DNA from: Ailanthus altissimus
Lineage: Eukaryota > Streptophyta > Magnoliopsida > Sapindales > Simaroubaceae
Length of the DNA: 64,000 nt
Reading direction: 5' to 3'
Assembly: GCA_946807835.1 (NCBI GenBank)
Contig: OX327705.1
Span: 16,336,501 to 16,400,500, forward strand
Under the pieces are notes generated by a model. That model was not told the DNA's origin. It ran no database searches and was given only the letters and a program-made list of their open reading frames with translations. Below are positions 12,389 to 23,935 of the stretch, in pieces. Position 1 is the stretch's first letter; each line of letters opens with the position of its first letter. The position numbers and the translations under genes are program-made.

Positions 12389-12555
12389 TGCTAAACAACA
12401 AAGTTTTTTTTTTTTAAAAAAAACCATCATTATGGTAATGTACAAACAATAGAAAAATTATGCCAATATATTAAGATATAGTATGTTACAAGTGAATATT
12501 TGAGACAAGAAATAAATCTTAATTTTAGGATGTCTAATCCCTTAAAGTTATGGAG
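12389..12555 (+). repeat. Direct repeat, copy 2
   Basis: Partner of 11478-11640, about 0.9 kb apart. The two may be the ends of an unrecognised insertion or a local duplication. Confidence 0.65.
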
Positions 12556-13020
12556 ATTCATATTATGGTTTAATTTTAAGAGATTCATTAGTTCCCATTT
12601 TAATTTGTGTAGATGGCCAGTTTTTGAAAATGGGATAGTGTGGCAATAACCTTGAGAGTTATAGATTTTGATGAATGTAACCATTATATAACCTCAAATT
12701 GTAATAGTGTTGTGGTAATTGAAAGTGTTGTGTGTGGGAAGTTATTTCATAGACCATTACTACCTTGGGAGAAATTCAAGATAACTACGTGGGTACCTTA
12801 GACAGGGAAGCCAATGTTAATTAAAAAATACCAAGAAGTGGTTACTTTTATAGAGAATATCTAAAAAAAGAGTGGTACCAAATAGTTGTTGATGTTGAAG
12901 TGTTATCCCTAAGTATGGTGACACTTACTGCTAAAGTCTCAAAATCTCAAGAGATCTGAAACTCTAACTCAATTGGATCTAAACTGAAAAGGAAACTATT
13001 TGATGATTTTAAAAAAGAAG

Positions 13021-13310
13021 TGTAGCCTGCCTCAGCCTAAAACCCTACGCACGCCTCAGCTTAAAATTTGTAACCTACTTATTTCACAATCCCAAGCATG
13101 CCTCTATCAAAATATGTACCCTGCTCCAATTTATAATCCCAAGTATACCTCAGCTTAAAATGTGCAACTTATTATAATTTAACAAACTGTTCCTAATCAT
13201 GCCTCAGCTTAAAATGTGTAGCCTATCCCAATTTACAATCCCAAGTATAACTTAACTCAAAATGTGTAGCCTGCCCCAATTTACAATCTAAAGTAAGCCT
13301 CAGACCAAGA
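13021..13310 (+). repeat. Minisatellite, about 55-65 bp unit, roughly five copies
   Basis: Imperfect repeats of a unit containing GCCTCAGCTTAAAATGTG and CCCAATTTACAATCCCAAG. It sits directly before the MULE transposase remnant and in translation gives a Pro/Gln-rich repeated peptide, so it may be an expanded N-terminal segment of that protein. Confidence 0.7.
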
Positions 13311-13559
13311 TGATGATCCTATCTCAGCCTAAAATGATGATACAGATTTTATGGAACCTGAGCTCTAATTACAAATTGATCAGGCATCACAAAATTCTTT
13401 GTATGATTTTCAATCTCAGGTTGAACATTATATCCCATAATAGTAGCTTAACACTAGAGACCTCATATATATGCCCAATAAAAGAACAACAACCTAGAAG
13501 CCAATATATTTTCAGTTTGATAAAGCTTTCTGGGTTGATGATGATGATGTTATTATAAA

Positions 13560-14251
13560 GGATATAATGACGAGGATACAAATGATTTGACTAGAGGTAA
13601 GGATGAGGATACTGATTATAAGGCAGTTGATTGTGAGGATATAGATCTTAATGTAATTAATGATGGGGATATAATTGGACCTTCAGTAAATGGGGACAAT
13701 GACTCATTTAGTGTAAATGAGGATATTTTGGCAACTATAGCTCTAATTATAGAGATGAAGGACTTGTCTTTGAGTCTGATGATGATGAACTAGCCAAATA
13801 GTTTGCTCAATCATTTAGAAGAAACTATATGAATCATCAAATTAATGAAGAGGGAGATTTGTACATTGGAAAGGAATTAACAAATGTTATTGAGCTTAGA
13901 GTTGCAACGAAAAATTATTAATTAGAGAGGATTTTGAAGTTGATAAGGAGAAGAATGAAACTAGAAGGTTCATAGAAAAATATGCCTCTCTCAGATGTAG
14001 CTTATATATTTATACTGCAAATGTGCAGTCAGGGACTATGTTTAGAATCCAAAAGATAGTGGAAGAGCATACTTATGGCAGAGTCTCTAAAACCAAAGAG
14101 GTATCTTATAAGTAGATTACAGACAAATTTGAAAAGTAGTTGAAGAGCAACCCTTCCATGTTAACTAGGGCAAAAGGTGAAGAATTAAGGATATAATTTA
14201 GAGTTCACTGTAGTAAAAAAAAAGATATATAGGGCTAAAAAGAAAGAAATA

Positions 14252-14310
<59 letters not shown>

Positions 14311-15140
14311 ACAAGATTTTGACCTGAATCATCTACTAGGTACTTATGGTATACAGATCCCTATTTAAGCTACTGACAAAGAAACTAAAGAGAGATTAGA
14401 AAGAGAATATGGAGAAAATTAAAACTGCTAAGAAAGACGGTTCAAGAAATTATTTGACCGGGGTATATGACTATTTATCTAACATAGAAGAAAGAGAATG
14501 TGCATGCCACACATTTTGAGACGGTGTCATTTATGATCATGTAACTAATAATATGTTTGAGTCATGGAACGGTTGGTTGAATGGGTGAAAATATAAGCCC
14601 ATTTTGTGTTTGTTGAAGTTTATAAGGGAAAAAGTGATGAAAGTATTACAGAAACGACTGTCACAGGTAAGATTATAGAAAGATAAACTCCTTCCAAATA
14701 TTAAGTACAAATTAGAAAAGGCCAAGAGACAAAACAAACATGTGAAGGTGTTAAGGGCCAATGATAACGGGTTTGAGGTGATAGACATTGACTAGACAAC
14801 ATATGTTATACCATGCATTATAATTAAGCATGATGATCCTATGGATTATATGCATCCCAAGCTGACAATGGCTACATATCTTAACACATATGCAAAATGT
14901 ATTCATAATTTGTCTGGTAAATTAATGTGGCCCATAGTTAATGGTTCAACATCATTGCCCCTGAGAAAAATGCATCAATTAAAAGACTATAGGTAGTTAT
15001 GAAAAAAGAAAAAGGTGAGAATAACAACATACAAGGGATTACTATCAAATGTTTCAAATGTCAAACATTTGGCCACAATAGAAGATCTTGTGAAACTACA
15101 CCCAACAGTAATCTGAATATTTGCAGGTTGAATTATTTGT
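13560..15140 (+). pseudogene. MULE (MuDR-type) transposase remnant
   Basis: Frames on the plus strand, broken by stops and shifts, give in order: an acidic N-terminal stretch rich in Asp (13590-13790); the MuDR DNA-binding region (KELTNVIELRVATKNY, then KYASLRCSLYIYTANVQSG and KSNPSM, about 13870-14160); the late catalytic/SWIM region (NMFESWNGW, IREKVMKVLQKR, DNGFEVIDID, about 14540-14800); the post-SWIM segment (MATYLNTYAKCIHNLSG, about 14870); and a C-terminal zinc knuckle CFKCQTFGHNRRSC (C-x2-C-x4-H-x4-C, about 15053-15095). The catalytic middle is largely replaced by a GT microsatellite and eroded sequence. The family cuts and pastes Mutator-like elements; this copy is inactive. I could not place terminal inverted repeats. 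Confidence 0.78.
14256..14307. repeat. (GT)26 microsatellite
   Basis: 52 bases of perfect GT repeat inside the MULE remnant. Confidence 0.98.
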
Positions 15141-16135
15141 AATAAATATCCCTTTCCATCACAACAATTTAGAGAGATAAATATGCTTCACTTTTTTTTT
15201 AGTAGGGATCTATAGATGGTGAGGCATCTATTACTGGCAATGTTATGCCACCTACATCTTCTAACATAAACACACAACCTTCAGGTAAATAGTTTTCAAT
15301 TTGTTATTCTTAAGTGACTAAACCATTTCAACTAATAATTTATTCATTAAGAATGCAACAACCCATTCAAGAAGAGACTCTTCTTCAGAGAAGAGACAAC
15401 TAATTAGAAGAGATATGTCTCAAAGGCATGCTTAGCTTTTACGCTCAACATTGAGACTTAATATACATTTTTCGAGCCACCAACACTAATAATCTACAAG
15501 CCAACAACCACCACAGTAACAACCATGATAGTGAACAAACTATTAAATTGTATTTTGTAATAACTGGTTATTTGGTTTAGCATTTTGGATCATTATCTAA
15601 TTAATATGTTTGCTATCATATTTTATTATATTAAACTACATTGTGATGTACTGCTAGAACAGATTCAAACATTTCATTTATAATGACAAAACATATTTCA
15701 AAATTCATGGTTACATTATAGATTCATTACACTTTATAATATATATTAGGACACTTCATGATATATCCAAAGCAAAAACCTAGTATGAAAGCACAAATGG
15801 TGATACATGATTTTATAGCTTTTTTGTTTTTGACCTCTTCATGCTTCACATGCCTAGCAACATTGCATACATAACCTCATCTTCACTATCACTCCCAACA
15901 AAAACATATTTTACTATAATTTGATCCTTATATGTTCAAGATTGCTATATGACAATGCATTGGATCAAACTTATCTAGTGAAGGCTTCAGAAACTTATAA
16001 AATTTACATCTTCTCTTAACTCATCGAAAATACAGTTTGTTAGGGTTTTTATTTGATTGTGATATGCCAATAAATATCCTCAAATTGCAAGCATAATTTT
16101 AATTTTAAAATCTTATTAGTCCATAATTAACCTCA
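15141..16135. other. 3' part of the MULE region, no gene recognised
   Basis: Spliced or eroded transposase C-terminus may extend to about 15400. Beyond that I see no coding signal. Confidence 0.4.
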
Positions 16136-16336
16136 CTAGCTGGAATTGATTGTGTGATTTTTTTTACTCAATTTTCTATGATCTAGTTGCCAAAGTATAT
16201 TGAAATTACATTCTTTGTTGGAACAATTAAAAGAAAACTTGCCATTTGACTTTGAGATTCTCACTGCAGCTCGCACATGAGAATAGCAAAACATATTCTT
16301 AAATTTTATCAACATCCTATTAACATTCTTTGGCAT
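16136..16336 (-). pseudogene. GRF-type zinc finger-like fragment
   Basis: A 66-codon minus-strand frame contains CYSHVRAAVRIS followed by FSFNCSNKECNFNILWQLD. Spacing and residues resemble the GRF zinc finger (Cys/His pair, then two Cys before an aromatic/Trp segment), though the first half is degenerate. Such short GRF proteins are repeated in plant genomes, often near transposons. It may be part of a once larger gene. Function is not assignable. Confidence 0.4.
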
Positions 16337-17636
16337 GCTATTCTAACTATAGGTTGACATACTAAAAGATGTGATGAAAATAAGGAAAAACAATTAGAGT
16401 TAGCCAGAAAAGCTTTTGAAACTATTCGTGACTAAAAATTTAAGTGATTAGCTTTGCGTATATCCAGTATCCTACTAGAAACATGAAGTACCTCAAATTC
16501 GCAAGGAATTGAGGTTAGAGTTCCACCAAACTAGGCAAGGCTAAATTTGGCTTACAGTGAGCAACACTTAAGATAAACCTAAGTTGTGAGATAGCGAGGG
16601 AACTATAGAGCTGGGGTTTCTTCACAAAAAGAACAAATAAAACTCTAGCAATTGGGTTATAGGAATCAATAAGTAAGGATGAGGAAATCCCAGGTTGAAA
16701 GCTAAAAACGAAAAAAGATGAATTAAGAGAAAAATTGTAATTCTTATAAATGATGAATACAATGAAAAATTAAGCCTTTATATAGGCTTCTAAAATCCTA
16801 TTCCATTCCCAATTTGAAAGGAAAAATAATTCTAACCAAATATGACTCCCTATGCTAATAAGCATTTAATATAGGCTTAAGACCTAACTAGGCCTGTACT
16901 AATGTATATAAGAAAGAACCTGAATGGGCCAGCTATGTTCATTTTGGGTTGGCATCAACAATACCCCTTACAAGCCGATAAAAAGAATTATTTTGTGAGG
17001 CTTGCATCATAGTAAAACCGACCTTAGATTTCATATGTTTGAAAATCAGCTTTATTGCACTTCATGTGGACAATGTATGAAAAAGTTAGCCTTATGTAAA
17101 AACTCTCAAGTATTACACATGATAGACAGCTTTATAACATTTCCTTAGATTGTAAAGTGATCAGCCTTATTTGTAATGATCTCTGAAATTCACACAACCT
17201 GCTTCTTCTATCTATCATAATCGACTTTCATCATGACAATAATTTTGCTTTTAAACATGTAACCTTAGATGCTCAACATATCACCTTATATTTGTTAAGC
17301 TATAGTCGACTTTTGCTACTTTATTTTAACTACTTCTCAATGTTTCTAGCCGACATTTTAAAAATTAGCCAAGCAAGTTTTGGACATTAACTTTTTGGTG
17401 TAATGGAATCTCTTTTAATATTGGCCTTTGATTCTAATAGTAGTCCGGCTTTCCCTAGGCCGATATCTTCTCTTATAAGGATTGAAGCCAATATCTAACT
17501 TGTAAAAATTTTTAATTTATTGTCTGATCTGATGCTAATGAGCTATAAAAAAAACTATCCCTTTAACCGCATTTATTAAATGCTCGACCATTATACTTTA
17601 TTTTCAAACCTTTAGTTTTACCATCCTAAGTCTCTC
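16337..17636. other. Non-coding region upstream of the PMD remnant
   Basis: No coding signal. Short words such as CAGCTTTAT, AGCCTTAT and CCGACTTT recur, so it may be old LTR or promoter sequence. Confidence 0.35.
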
Positions 17637-17644
17637 TATAAAAG
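17637..17644 (+). promoter_or_regulatory. TATA box
   Basis: TATAAAAG lies 253 bases before the ATG at 17890 and is followed by a pyrimidine-rich leader, a plausible promoter for the PMD remnant. Confidence 0.45.
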
Positions 17645-17889
17645 GATTCTTTTACTCACTCTCTTTTTATTTTAACACCTTAAGCAAAAAGCATTTTTCT
17701 CTAAACTTTAAGGCATTCTTCTAACTTTCATCTATCCTTTGATCAATCTTCAACAAGTTCTTTGGTAATTTTCTAAATTTTTTTAACTTTTTGATCTTAA
17801 ATTATATTTTCTTTTTAATTTTCCTTTGTTTAAGTTAATTTTGATCTTTGTTTTCATTCTTTTCGTAGACAAAACTATTTATTCTTTCA

Positions 17890-18375
17890 ATGGTATTAAA
17901 ATTGACTTCTTTTATTGCTGCACGGTCAAAGAATTTCAAATTAACTATAGCTACTAAGACTCTCTTGTTTCTTCTTTCAAAATCAAGGGACATTGAAGAT
18001 GAGCAGGTCGTCTATCAGGTACTGTCTTTCAAGGCTGACTTTTTCCAATATATTCTAGGCCCTTATAATAATTCAATCATCTAGACTATCTTAATTTCTT
18101 TTCTGCACATAGAAACGAACCTGTGAGATTTAGTTAACCATATAACATGTCTATCTAGTCAACCTCTAGATCAATTAGGTCATGACGAAAGTCGAATATT
18201 GACTTTATAGGATGGGTGAATTGTTTAGAACCCAATTTTGCTTCCATTGGATGTCGACTGGTATCTATGACCCTATCTAAATCTCTACGTATCAAATTCT
18301 CATGCACAACGGTCTGATATCAGCCTTGTTACTTTTTTGGTCTAGGGCCTGTAATGTATTTGAAAAGTATTGATT
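17890..18375 (+). pseudogene. Plant mobile domain (PMD) protein remnant
   Basis: An ATG opens a 64-codon frame. A different frame at about 18208-18375 gives GWVNCLEPNF, then HWMSTGIYDPI, an in-frame stop, ISTYQI and LISALLLFWSRACNVFEK. The pattern (Trp-containing start, GIYxxI, STYxI, alternating hydrophobics with FW and xN) is that of the plant mobile domain (PF10536), which is carried by MULE and gypsy transposons and by the host MAIN/MAIL family. The remnant is cut short where family A LTR sequence begins near 18390. At least one frameshift and one stop make it non-coding today. The domain call rests on pattern, not on a search. Confidence 0.55.
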
Positions 18376-18389
18376 ATTCTAGGGTGCAT

Positions 18390-19763
18390 ACATATAGGTG
18401 ATGTGTTCATCATTATATAATCATGCATCATATATATTTTATGTACAGTGGAGTCCAGAAATCTAATTTCCTAGGTTGATAAACACAATAAATTCTTTTA
18501 TGTCATCACATAAATAAAATTATAAGTATTGAGGAATCACCTTAACAAGCTTTTTATTTATTTATTTTTTTGCCGGAGTTCCCACTTTAAAGCACATTTG
18601 TTTGCAATTCTAGTACTTAACTTTGATGGGTTTGGGTAGACTAGAATGACAGGTTGCTCTAGCAAGAGTTTACCTTAAACTATAGTTTAACTCTTAAACT
18701 AGATGTTTAACTCTTAAGCTCTTATACCACTATAAGCTATGATTTGTTTTGTTCAAGTTTAACATTTAAACAACCAAAACATCTTTGTTATTGCAAGTAA
18801 TTTGGCCGGCCTGTTTTAAAAAGAAAAGAAAAGGAAGTTCAACTCTTGAACACTTCACAACACTTGCAAACATTTTGCTCATATTATTTTCTTTGGTTTC
18901 CTTCCATTATTCAACGAATGGCCCACCAAAGTATTGTCACCAATGATTGCCTATTTGCACTTGTTTTTGTATTTGTTTACATTAAACAAAATATAGTCTA
19001 ATAATGCATAAGTGATTGCCGAACCAAAGAATAAACAATGAAGAAACAATTTCCAATTGTTGTAAAATTCGGCTCTACCATTTCTTTGCCCATGCTCTAA
19101 TGTTTTTAATTATTTAAACAATTAAGTAATCAAAAGACATATGCCAAATGCATTATTATTTCATTCGTTCCACTTATTATTTTAATCAAATTAAAATAAG
19201 CAAAAAAATGAATTAAAAATTATAGGTTGACTTTTATATAATAATTTTAATTATTATTATTATGTTATTAAAAAAACACTTTTATAAATAAAATAATGAT
19301 TTTACTTGTTCAACATGTAAGGTCATTTTGGTAATTTTAAAGTCAAGCAATAATTGGTCTATATTGTGCCACATGTCATCATCCTATTGGTCAACAACTA
19401 TTATTAACTAATTTATATACTTAATATTTAAGTCTTGACATATGTACATCTCGATAGATACTGAAGCAAAGTCAAACAATAATTGGCCTACAATGTCTAG
19501 TTTGTTGGAATTTATTGGATTGAGCTATTCGATCCGGTACATTGTCCCAGTGCACAACGAGTACACTTCATATTGCGGGACTTCCTAGGACCACACTCGA
19601 TTTGTCAAACGAAACTATTCCATGAGTCCGTGATCGATGCCCTACGCACACGTCATAGATATTACAAATCAATACGTTAAACCATACAAGTTAAGGCCAT
19701 AGTGTATACGTATAATCCTTCCACCATTTATATCCTGAAAGAGCGGAGATATAGATCATCACC
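18390..19763 (-). mobile_element. Truncated family A LTR
   Basis: It follows the order of the LTR at 1835-4093: an anchor near 18585-18650 with CAATTCTAGT and CTAGAATG, then GTGCACAACGAGTACACTTC at about 19551 and GAGCGGAGATATAGATCA at about 19741. It stops abruptly at about 19763, where gypsy pol begins, so about a kilobase is missing. The left boundary is approximate. Confidence 0.75.
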
Positions 19764-21745
19764 AAGGAAGGAATTGTTCTTGGCCATCGAATTTCTTCAA
19801 AGGGAATTGAGGTTGATCGGACTAAAATAGAGACAATAAAAGAAATTCCCACCATTACAAATAGAAGGGAGTTTGAAGTTTTCTTAAACACGTGGGCTTC
19901 TATACAAGATTCGTAAAGTATTTCTCTAAGATCTCCAAACCTTTTTGCAACCTATTAGAGAAAGATGAGCAATTCAAATTTGACGATGCATACATTGAGG
20001 CTTTTAAAGTAATAAAGTTGAAGCTTATTTTAGCCTCAATTATTGTAGCATTGGATTGGGAATTATCGTTTGAGTTAATATGCGATGCTAATGATATTGC
20101 AATAGAAGTAGTCTTGGGCTAATGGAAGAACAAAGTCTTTCATACCATCTAATATGCTAGCAATACCTTAAAAGATTCACAAACTAACTACATAACTATT
20201 AAGAAAGAGCTAGTTGTAGTTGTGTTCACCTCCAACAAGTTTTTTTCCTATCTCATTGAGGTCAAGGTGATAGTCTTTACTAACCATTCTGCCATTAAGT
20301 ATGGTATTATAAAAAAAGATGCAAATTAAGGCTGATTAGGTAGGTGTTACTGCTATAAGAATTTGATCTGAAGGTTTGAGATAGAAAAGGCGTAGAAAAT
20401 TAGGTTGTAGACCATAACTCACTTACAAGGAGGAAATCAAGGTGAAAATGAGATAATGATATAAATGAATCCTTCCTCGATAAGAAATTCTTGGCAGTTA
20501 CTCACATTAATACACCATGTTATGTTGACTATGTCAAATACTTGGTGTATGGCAACTTCCTCCAGACTTAAATTCCCATTAGAAAAACGAAGTTCTTACA
20601 TGATGTCAAATTCTACTATTGGGATAACCCTTCTTATTGAAACAATGTACGGATCAAATCATTCGAAGGTGCATTTCAAGGGAGGATATTGAAGACATAC
20701 TATAAGACTACCATTCTTCAAATTATGGTAGGCATTTTGGAGGTGAAAAGTTTGTAGCCAAAGTATTGCAATCTAGATTATTGCCATTTACTATTTAAAG
20801 TTGCATACTTCTATGTCTCACAATATACTCGATGCCAACAAGTAAGAATATTTTGAGAAAGCATGAGATGCCCATACAAAATATTTTGGAAGTAGAGATC
20901 TTTGATGTATGGAGGATAGACTTTATGAGGGATAAACTTTATGAGGCCATTTATTTCATCATAAAATAATATATAGATTTTGGTAGTAGTTGACTATATC
21001 TCCAAGTGGGTAGAAGTTGTTGCTTTACCAACAAACAATATAAAAGCAGTCCTAAAATTCCCAAAGGAGAATAACTTTACTCGATATAGCACTTTAAGAG
21101 CCATTATCAATCACGAAGGTTACACTTCTACAAATAGTGCTTTTGTGCCCTTCTATAGAATTATGAGGTCAAGTACAAGATTGCCATAACATACCATCCA
21201 TAACCAAGCGGGCAAGCCGAAGTGTCAAACAAAGAAGTAAGGCGGATCTTAGAAAAAGACTAAAATCAAACTGGGAAAGATTGGGCAATACACTTATGAT
21301 ACACTTTGGGACTATCAAACTGCGTATAAGACCCTTATCAGAATATCCTCATTCTAATTGATATTTGGCAAAACATGTCATCTACTAATTGAGCTTGAAC
21401 ACAAAACTTATTGAGCCATTAAAGCATTAAATTTTGACTTATAAGTAGCCCGTGAAAAATGCATGTTATAGTTTAATGAAAAGGATGAGTTTCATTTGCA
21501 GGCATATGAAATCTCCAAGCTATACAAGAAAAAGACAAAGAGACAGCATGATAAGAAGATTATGCAACATTTTTTTAAACCGATACAACATGGGTTATTT
21601 TTCAATTCCCAACTCAAGTTATTTCTGATAAAGCTGAAATCAAGATAATTTGTTCATTTAGAGTGATTAAGGTGTATCCTTATGGAGCAATAGAGTTAGA
21701 AGAAAAATCATCTAAGAGGACATTCAAGGTGAATTGCTAGTGGCC
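19764..21745 (+). pseudogene. Ty3/gypsy pol remnant (RT end, RNase H, integrase)
   Basis: Broken plus-strand frames give the RT thumb (GIVLGHRISSKGIEVDRTKI, then GFYTRFVKYFSKISKPFCNLL), RNase H (ICDANDIAIEVVLG; ASNTLKDSQTNYITIKKELV; SYLIEVKVIVFTNHSAIKYG), and integrase (VVVDYISKWVEVVALP near 20980, then the C-terminal part near 21370-21600). Layout is as in Athila/Tat-type plant gypsy elements. It has many stops and shifts and lacks gag, protease and most of RT. It joins the truncated LTR at 19763 without an intact boundary. Confidence 0.85.
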
Positions 21746-22837
21746 AAGCATTATTAGAGAGATGATGTTGATCGCAAAAAATCTTTCATCAACTTATCTA
21801 AGCCTAAATGAATAAGCAAGATGTCAAGCCAACGATGTTACATCAAGCACTTCTTGAAATGCAACCCAAGTAACGTAAGTTTTCTTTCTATTAGTTTAAA
21901 AAAGTGAGCCAATACTGCAGCGCCAAATTCTAGAGCCGTGGCAGTCACTTATAGTGCAAGCAAGCTTCCCAAGTTAGTAACTTAGCATTGTGGCACCACC
22001 AAGACAGAGTCGTAGTTCCTATAGTTGGAAATGTAACTATCAAAAACCATGTCTCATCACCACAACACCCCAAAACTAGAGCCGCAGTGCCGAAAAGCCA
22101 GTGTCACAATGCTAACTCGATAACACTTTCTACCCTAAGGCGGTAACTTAGCACTGCATCCCCCATAACCCCATGCTGTAGTGCCAAAAAACTAGAAATT
22201 TAGCCCCTAATTTCCACGCCTTAGTGGTGCGATGGCAAATCCTAGCACTACGACGCCCATTCGAAATCTACTTTGAAATAGGAGTCTGTACCCATTATCT
22301 TTACTTTTTAAAACACACAAAACCTAAATCCTCTTAAATTCCTCTAACCAATTCTCTAAATCCGACTATCCTACAATAAATCCACCGTAAGCAACATCAA
22401 TCTCTTATTAGTAATATAAAACCATCCATTTTGGACACCATACAAAACTAAAAATTAAGGATTTGGAGCCAGAATTCGAAGGGGTGTTGTAAAAACTAAC
22501 TTTAAGGATATTCAAAGATTAAGCTAATTAACTCTCTCAAACTCAATTTCATTCCATTGTCATTAATTTGATAATTGTTGTGTTGAGAAAGTACTTTGCA
22601 ATTTAGGAGTAATGTTCAAAATTTGAAGTTTGTGATTGAAATTGAGTTAGTTAGATTGGATTGTTTGAGCATTACTTTGTGAAATTAAATTGAATTTCTA
22701 AGGTTGAAATTTCAATTGGAAATATTAAAATCGGGTTGGAAATAGAAGGTTGTTAGGTGATTGAGTGGATTTTAGTGAATAAGATAAACTTGTAATTGTG
22801 CAAACATTTCGTGTCTCAAGACATTGCAAAGCAGTAT
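21746..22837. other. Spacer after the gypsy integrase, nothing recognised
   Basis: No coding region found. 21910-22250 is relatively GC-rich, with repeated words such as GTGCCAAA and GCACTGC, as in non-coding parts of plant gypsy elements. Confidence 0.4.
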
Positions 22838-23935
22838 ACTAATTTGGTCGTTAAAAGGACCACAATCTTGGAAAGGGCTATTGACCTACCGGATGATAAA
22901 TTTTCTACCTTCACCAATATCATTAACTCTTGAGGATGGCAGAAGCTATGCAAACACCTTAAAGTAGTAATGTGGCCCATAGTCAGAGAATTTTACACTA
23001 ATGCCTCAATCAATGACACTTATTGGCCAAATTACAAGGTAAAGATATAGCCTTTGATGGCTTGAGCATAATAAGTTCTTTAATGTACCAAGCATTGAAC
23101 ATGGAAAATATCACCAAATATTGGGAGAGTTGAACTACGATGCCATCATCCAATGACTTTGCATTGCCAACATTGAATAGAAAATTTAGGAGGCCGTCAT
23201 ACCTCTTTTCCAACCAAGATCATAGACTTGGATGAGAAGATATGGCACTATTTCATTAGGGCCAGACCGGGTTATTCTCCTCTATGCCATCATAATTGAG
23301 AAAAGCATAGATGTCCGCAAAAATTTTAAGAGCAACATAGTCCATAGTTTCTAATAAGAGAAGGCTAACCTATTCTGCCCATCCCTCATCACTGCATTTT
23401 GTGCATAGGTTGCTATCCATTGGTATCCATCTAAAAAGCTCTTGCACCTTTCCAATCCACTGGATATCAGCATGATCTACAAGGTCCATGAATTAGATTA
23501 CAGGTGTAATTCAAGTCTCAGACCCATTAATCAGCCATTAACTTCCTCCTCTTGACCGCCTTCTATTCTAGACTTATGCTAGCCACGTATTTCAATGATG
23601 TGACCAAAGACCGGGTTATTCTCCTCTATGCCATCATGATTGAGAAAAGCATAGATGTCGGCAAAAGGTTTAAGAGCAACATAGTCCATAGTTTCTAATA
23701 AGAGAAGGCTAACCTATTCTGCCCATCCTTCATCACTGTATTTTGTGCATAGGCTGCTGTCCAATGGTATCCATCTAAAGAGCTCTTGCACCTTTCCCAC
23801 CCATTGGATATTAGTATGATCTACAAGGTCCACGAATTAGATTACAGGTGTAATTTAAGTCTCAGACCCATTAATCAGCCATTAATTTCCTCCTCTTGAC
23901 CGCCTTTTATTCTAGAGAGACTTAAACAAGTCGAG
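22838..23935 (+). pseudogene. Putative plant transposon protein (PF20167-like) remnant
   Basis: Broken frames read ILERAIDLPDDKFSTFTNII, W..LC....V.PIVREFYTNAS (about 22855-23010), and later DRVILLYAIIIEKSIDVRKN and PSLITAFCA (about 23265-23410). These are hallmarks of the domain found in the 3' ORF of Athila-type gypsy elements. It is probably the 3' ORF of the decayed gypsy element before it. It has many stops and carries an internal duplication. Function is unknown in the family. Confidence 0.65.
23265..23915 (+). repeat. Tandem duplication inside the PF20167-like remnant
   Basis: About 306 bp starting GACCGGGTTATTCTCC at 23265 recurs at 23609 with high identity, an offset of 344 bp. The second copy is preceded by coding sequence (TYFNDVTKDRV) that the first copy lacks. 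Confidence 0.9.

Larger units (their letters stand above)
9423..13020. other. AT-rich intergenic region
   Basis: I see no supported coding region. It holds homopolymer and AT runs (for example A-run at 10807-10828) and one dispersed direct repeat pair described separately. The minus-strand frame at 12430-12684 lies inside that repeat and has no recognisable domain. Confidence 0.5.

Noticed and set aside
13021..13310. Possible CRISPR-like array
   Set aside because: A plant nuclear minisatellite with directly adjoining imperfect units and no spacers of unique sequence.
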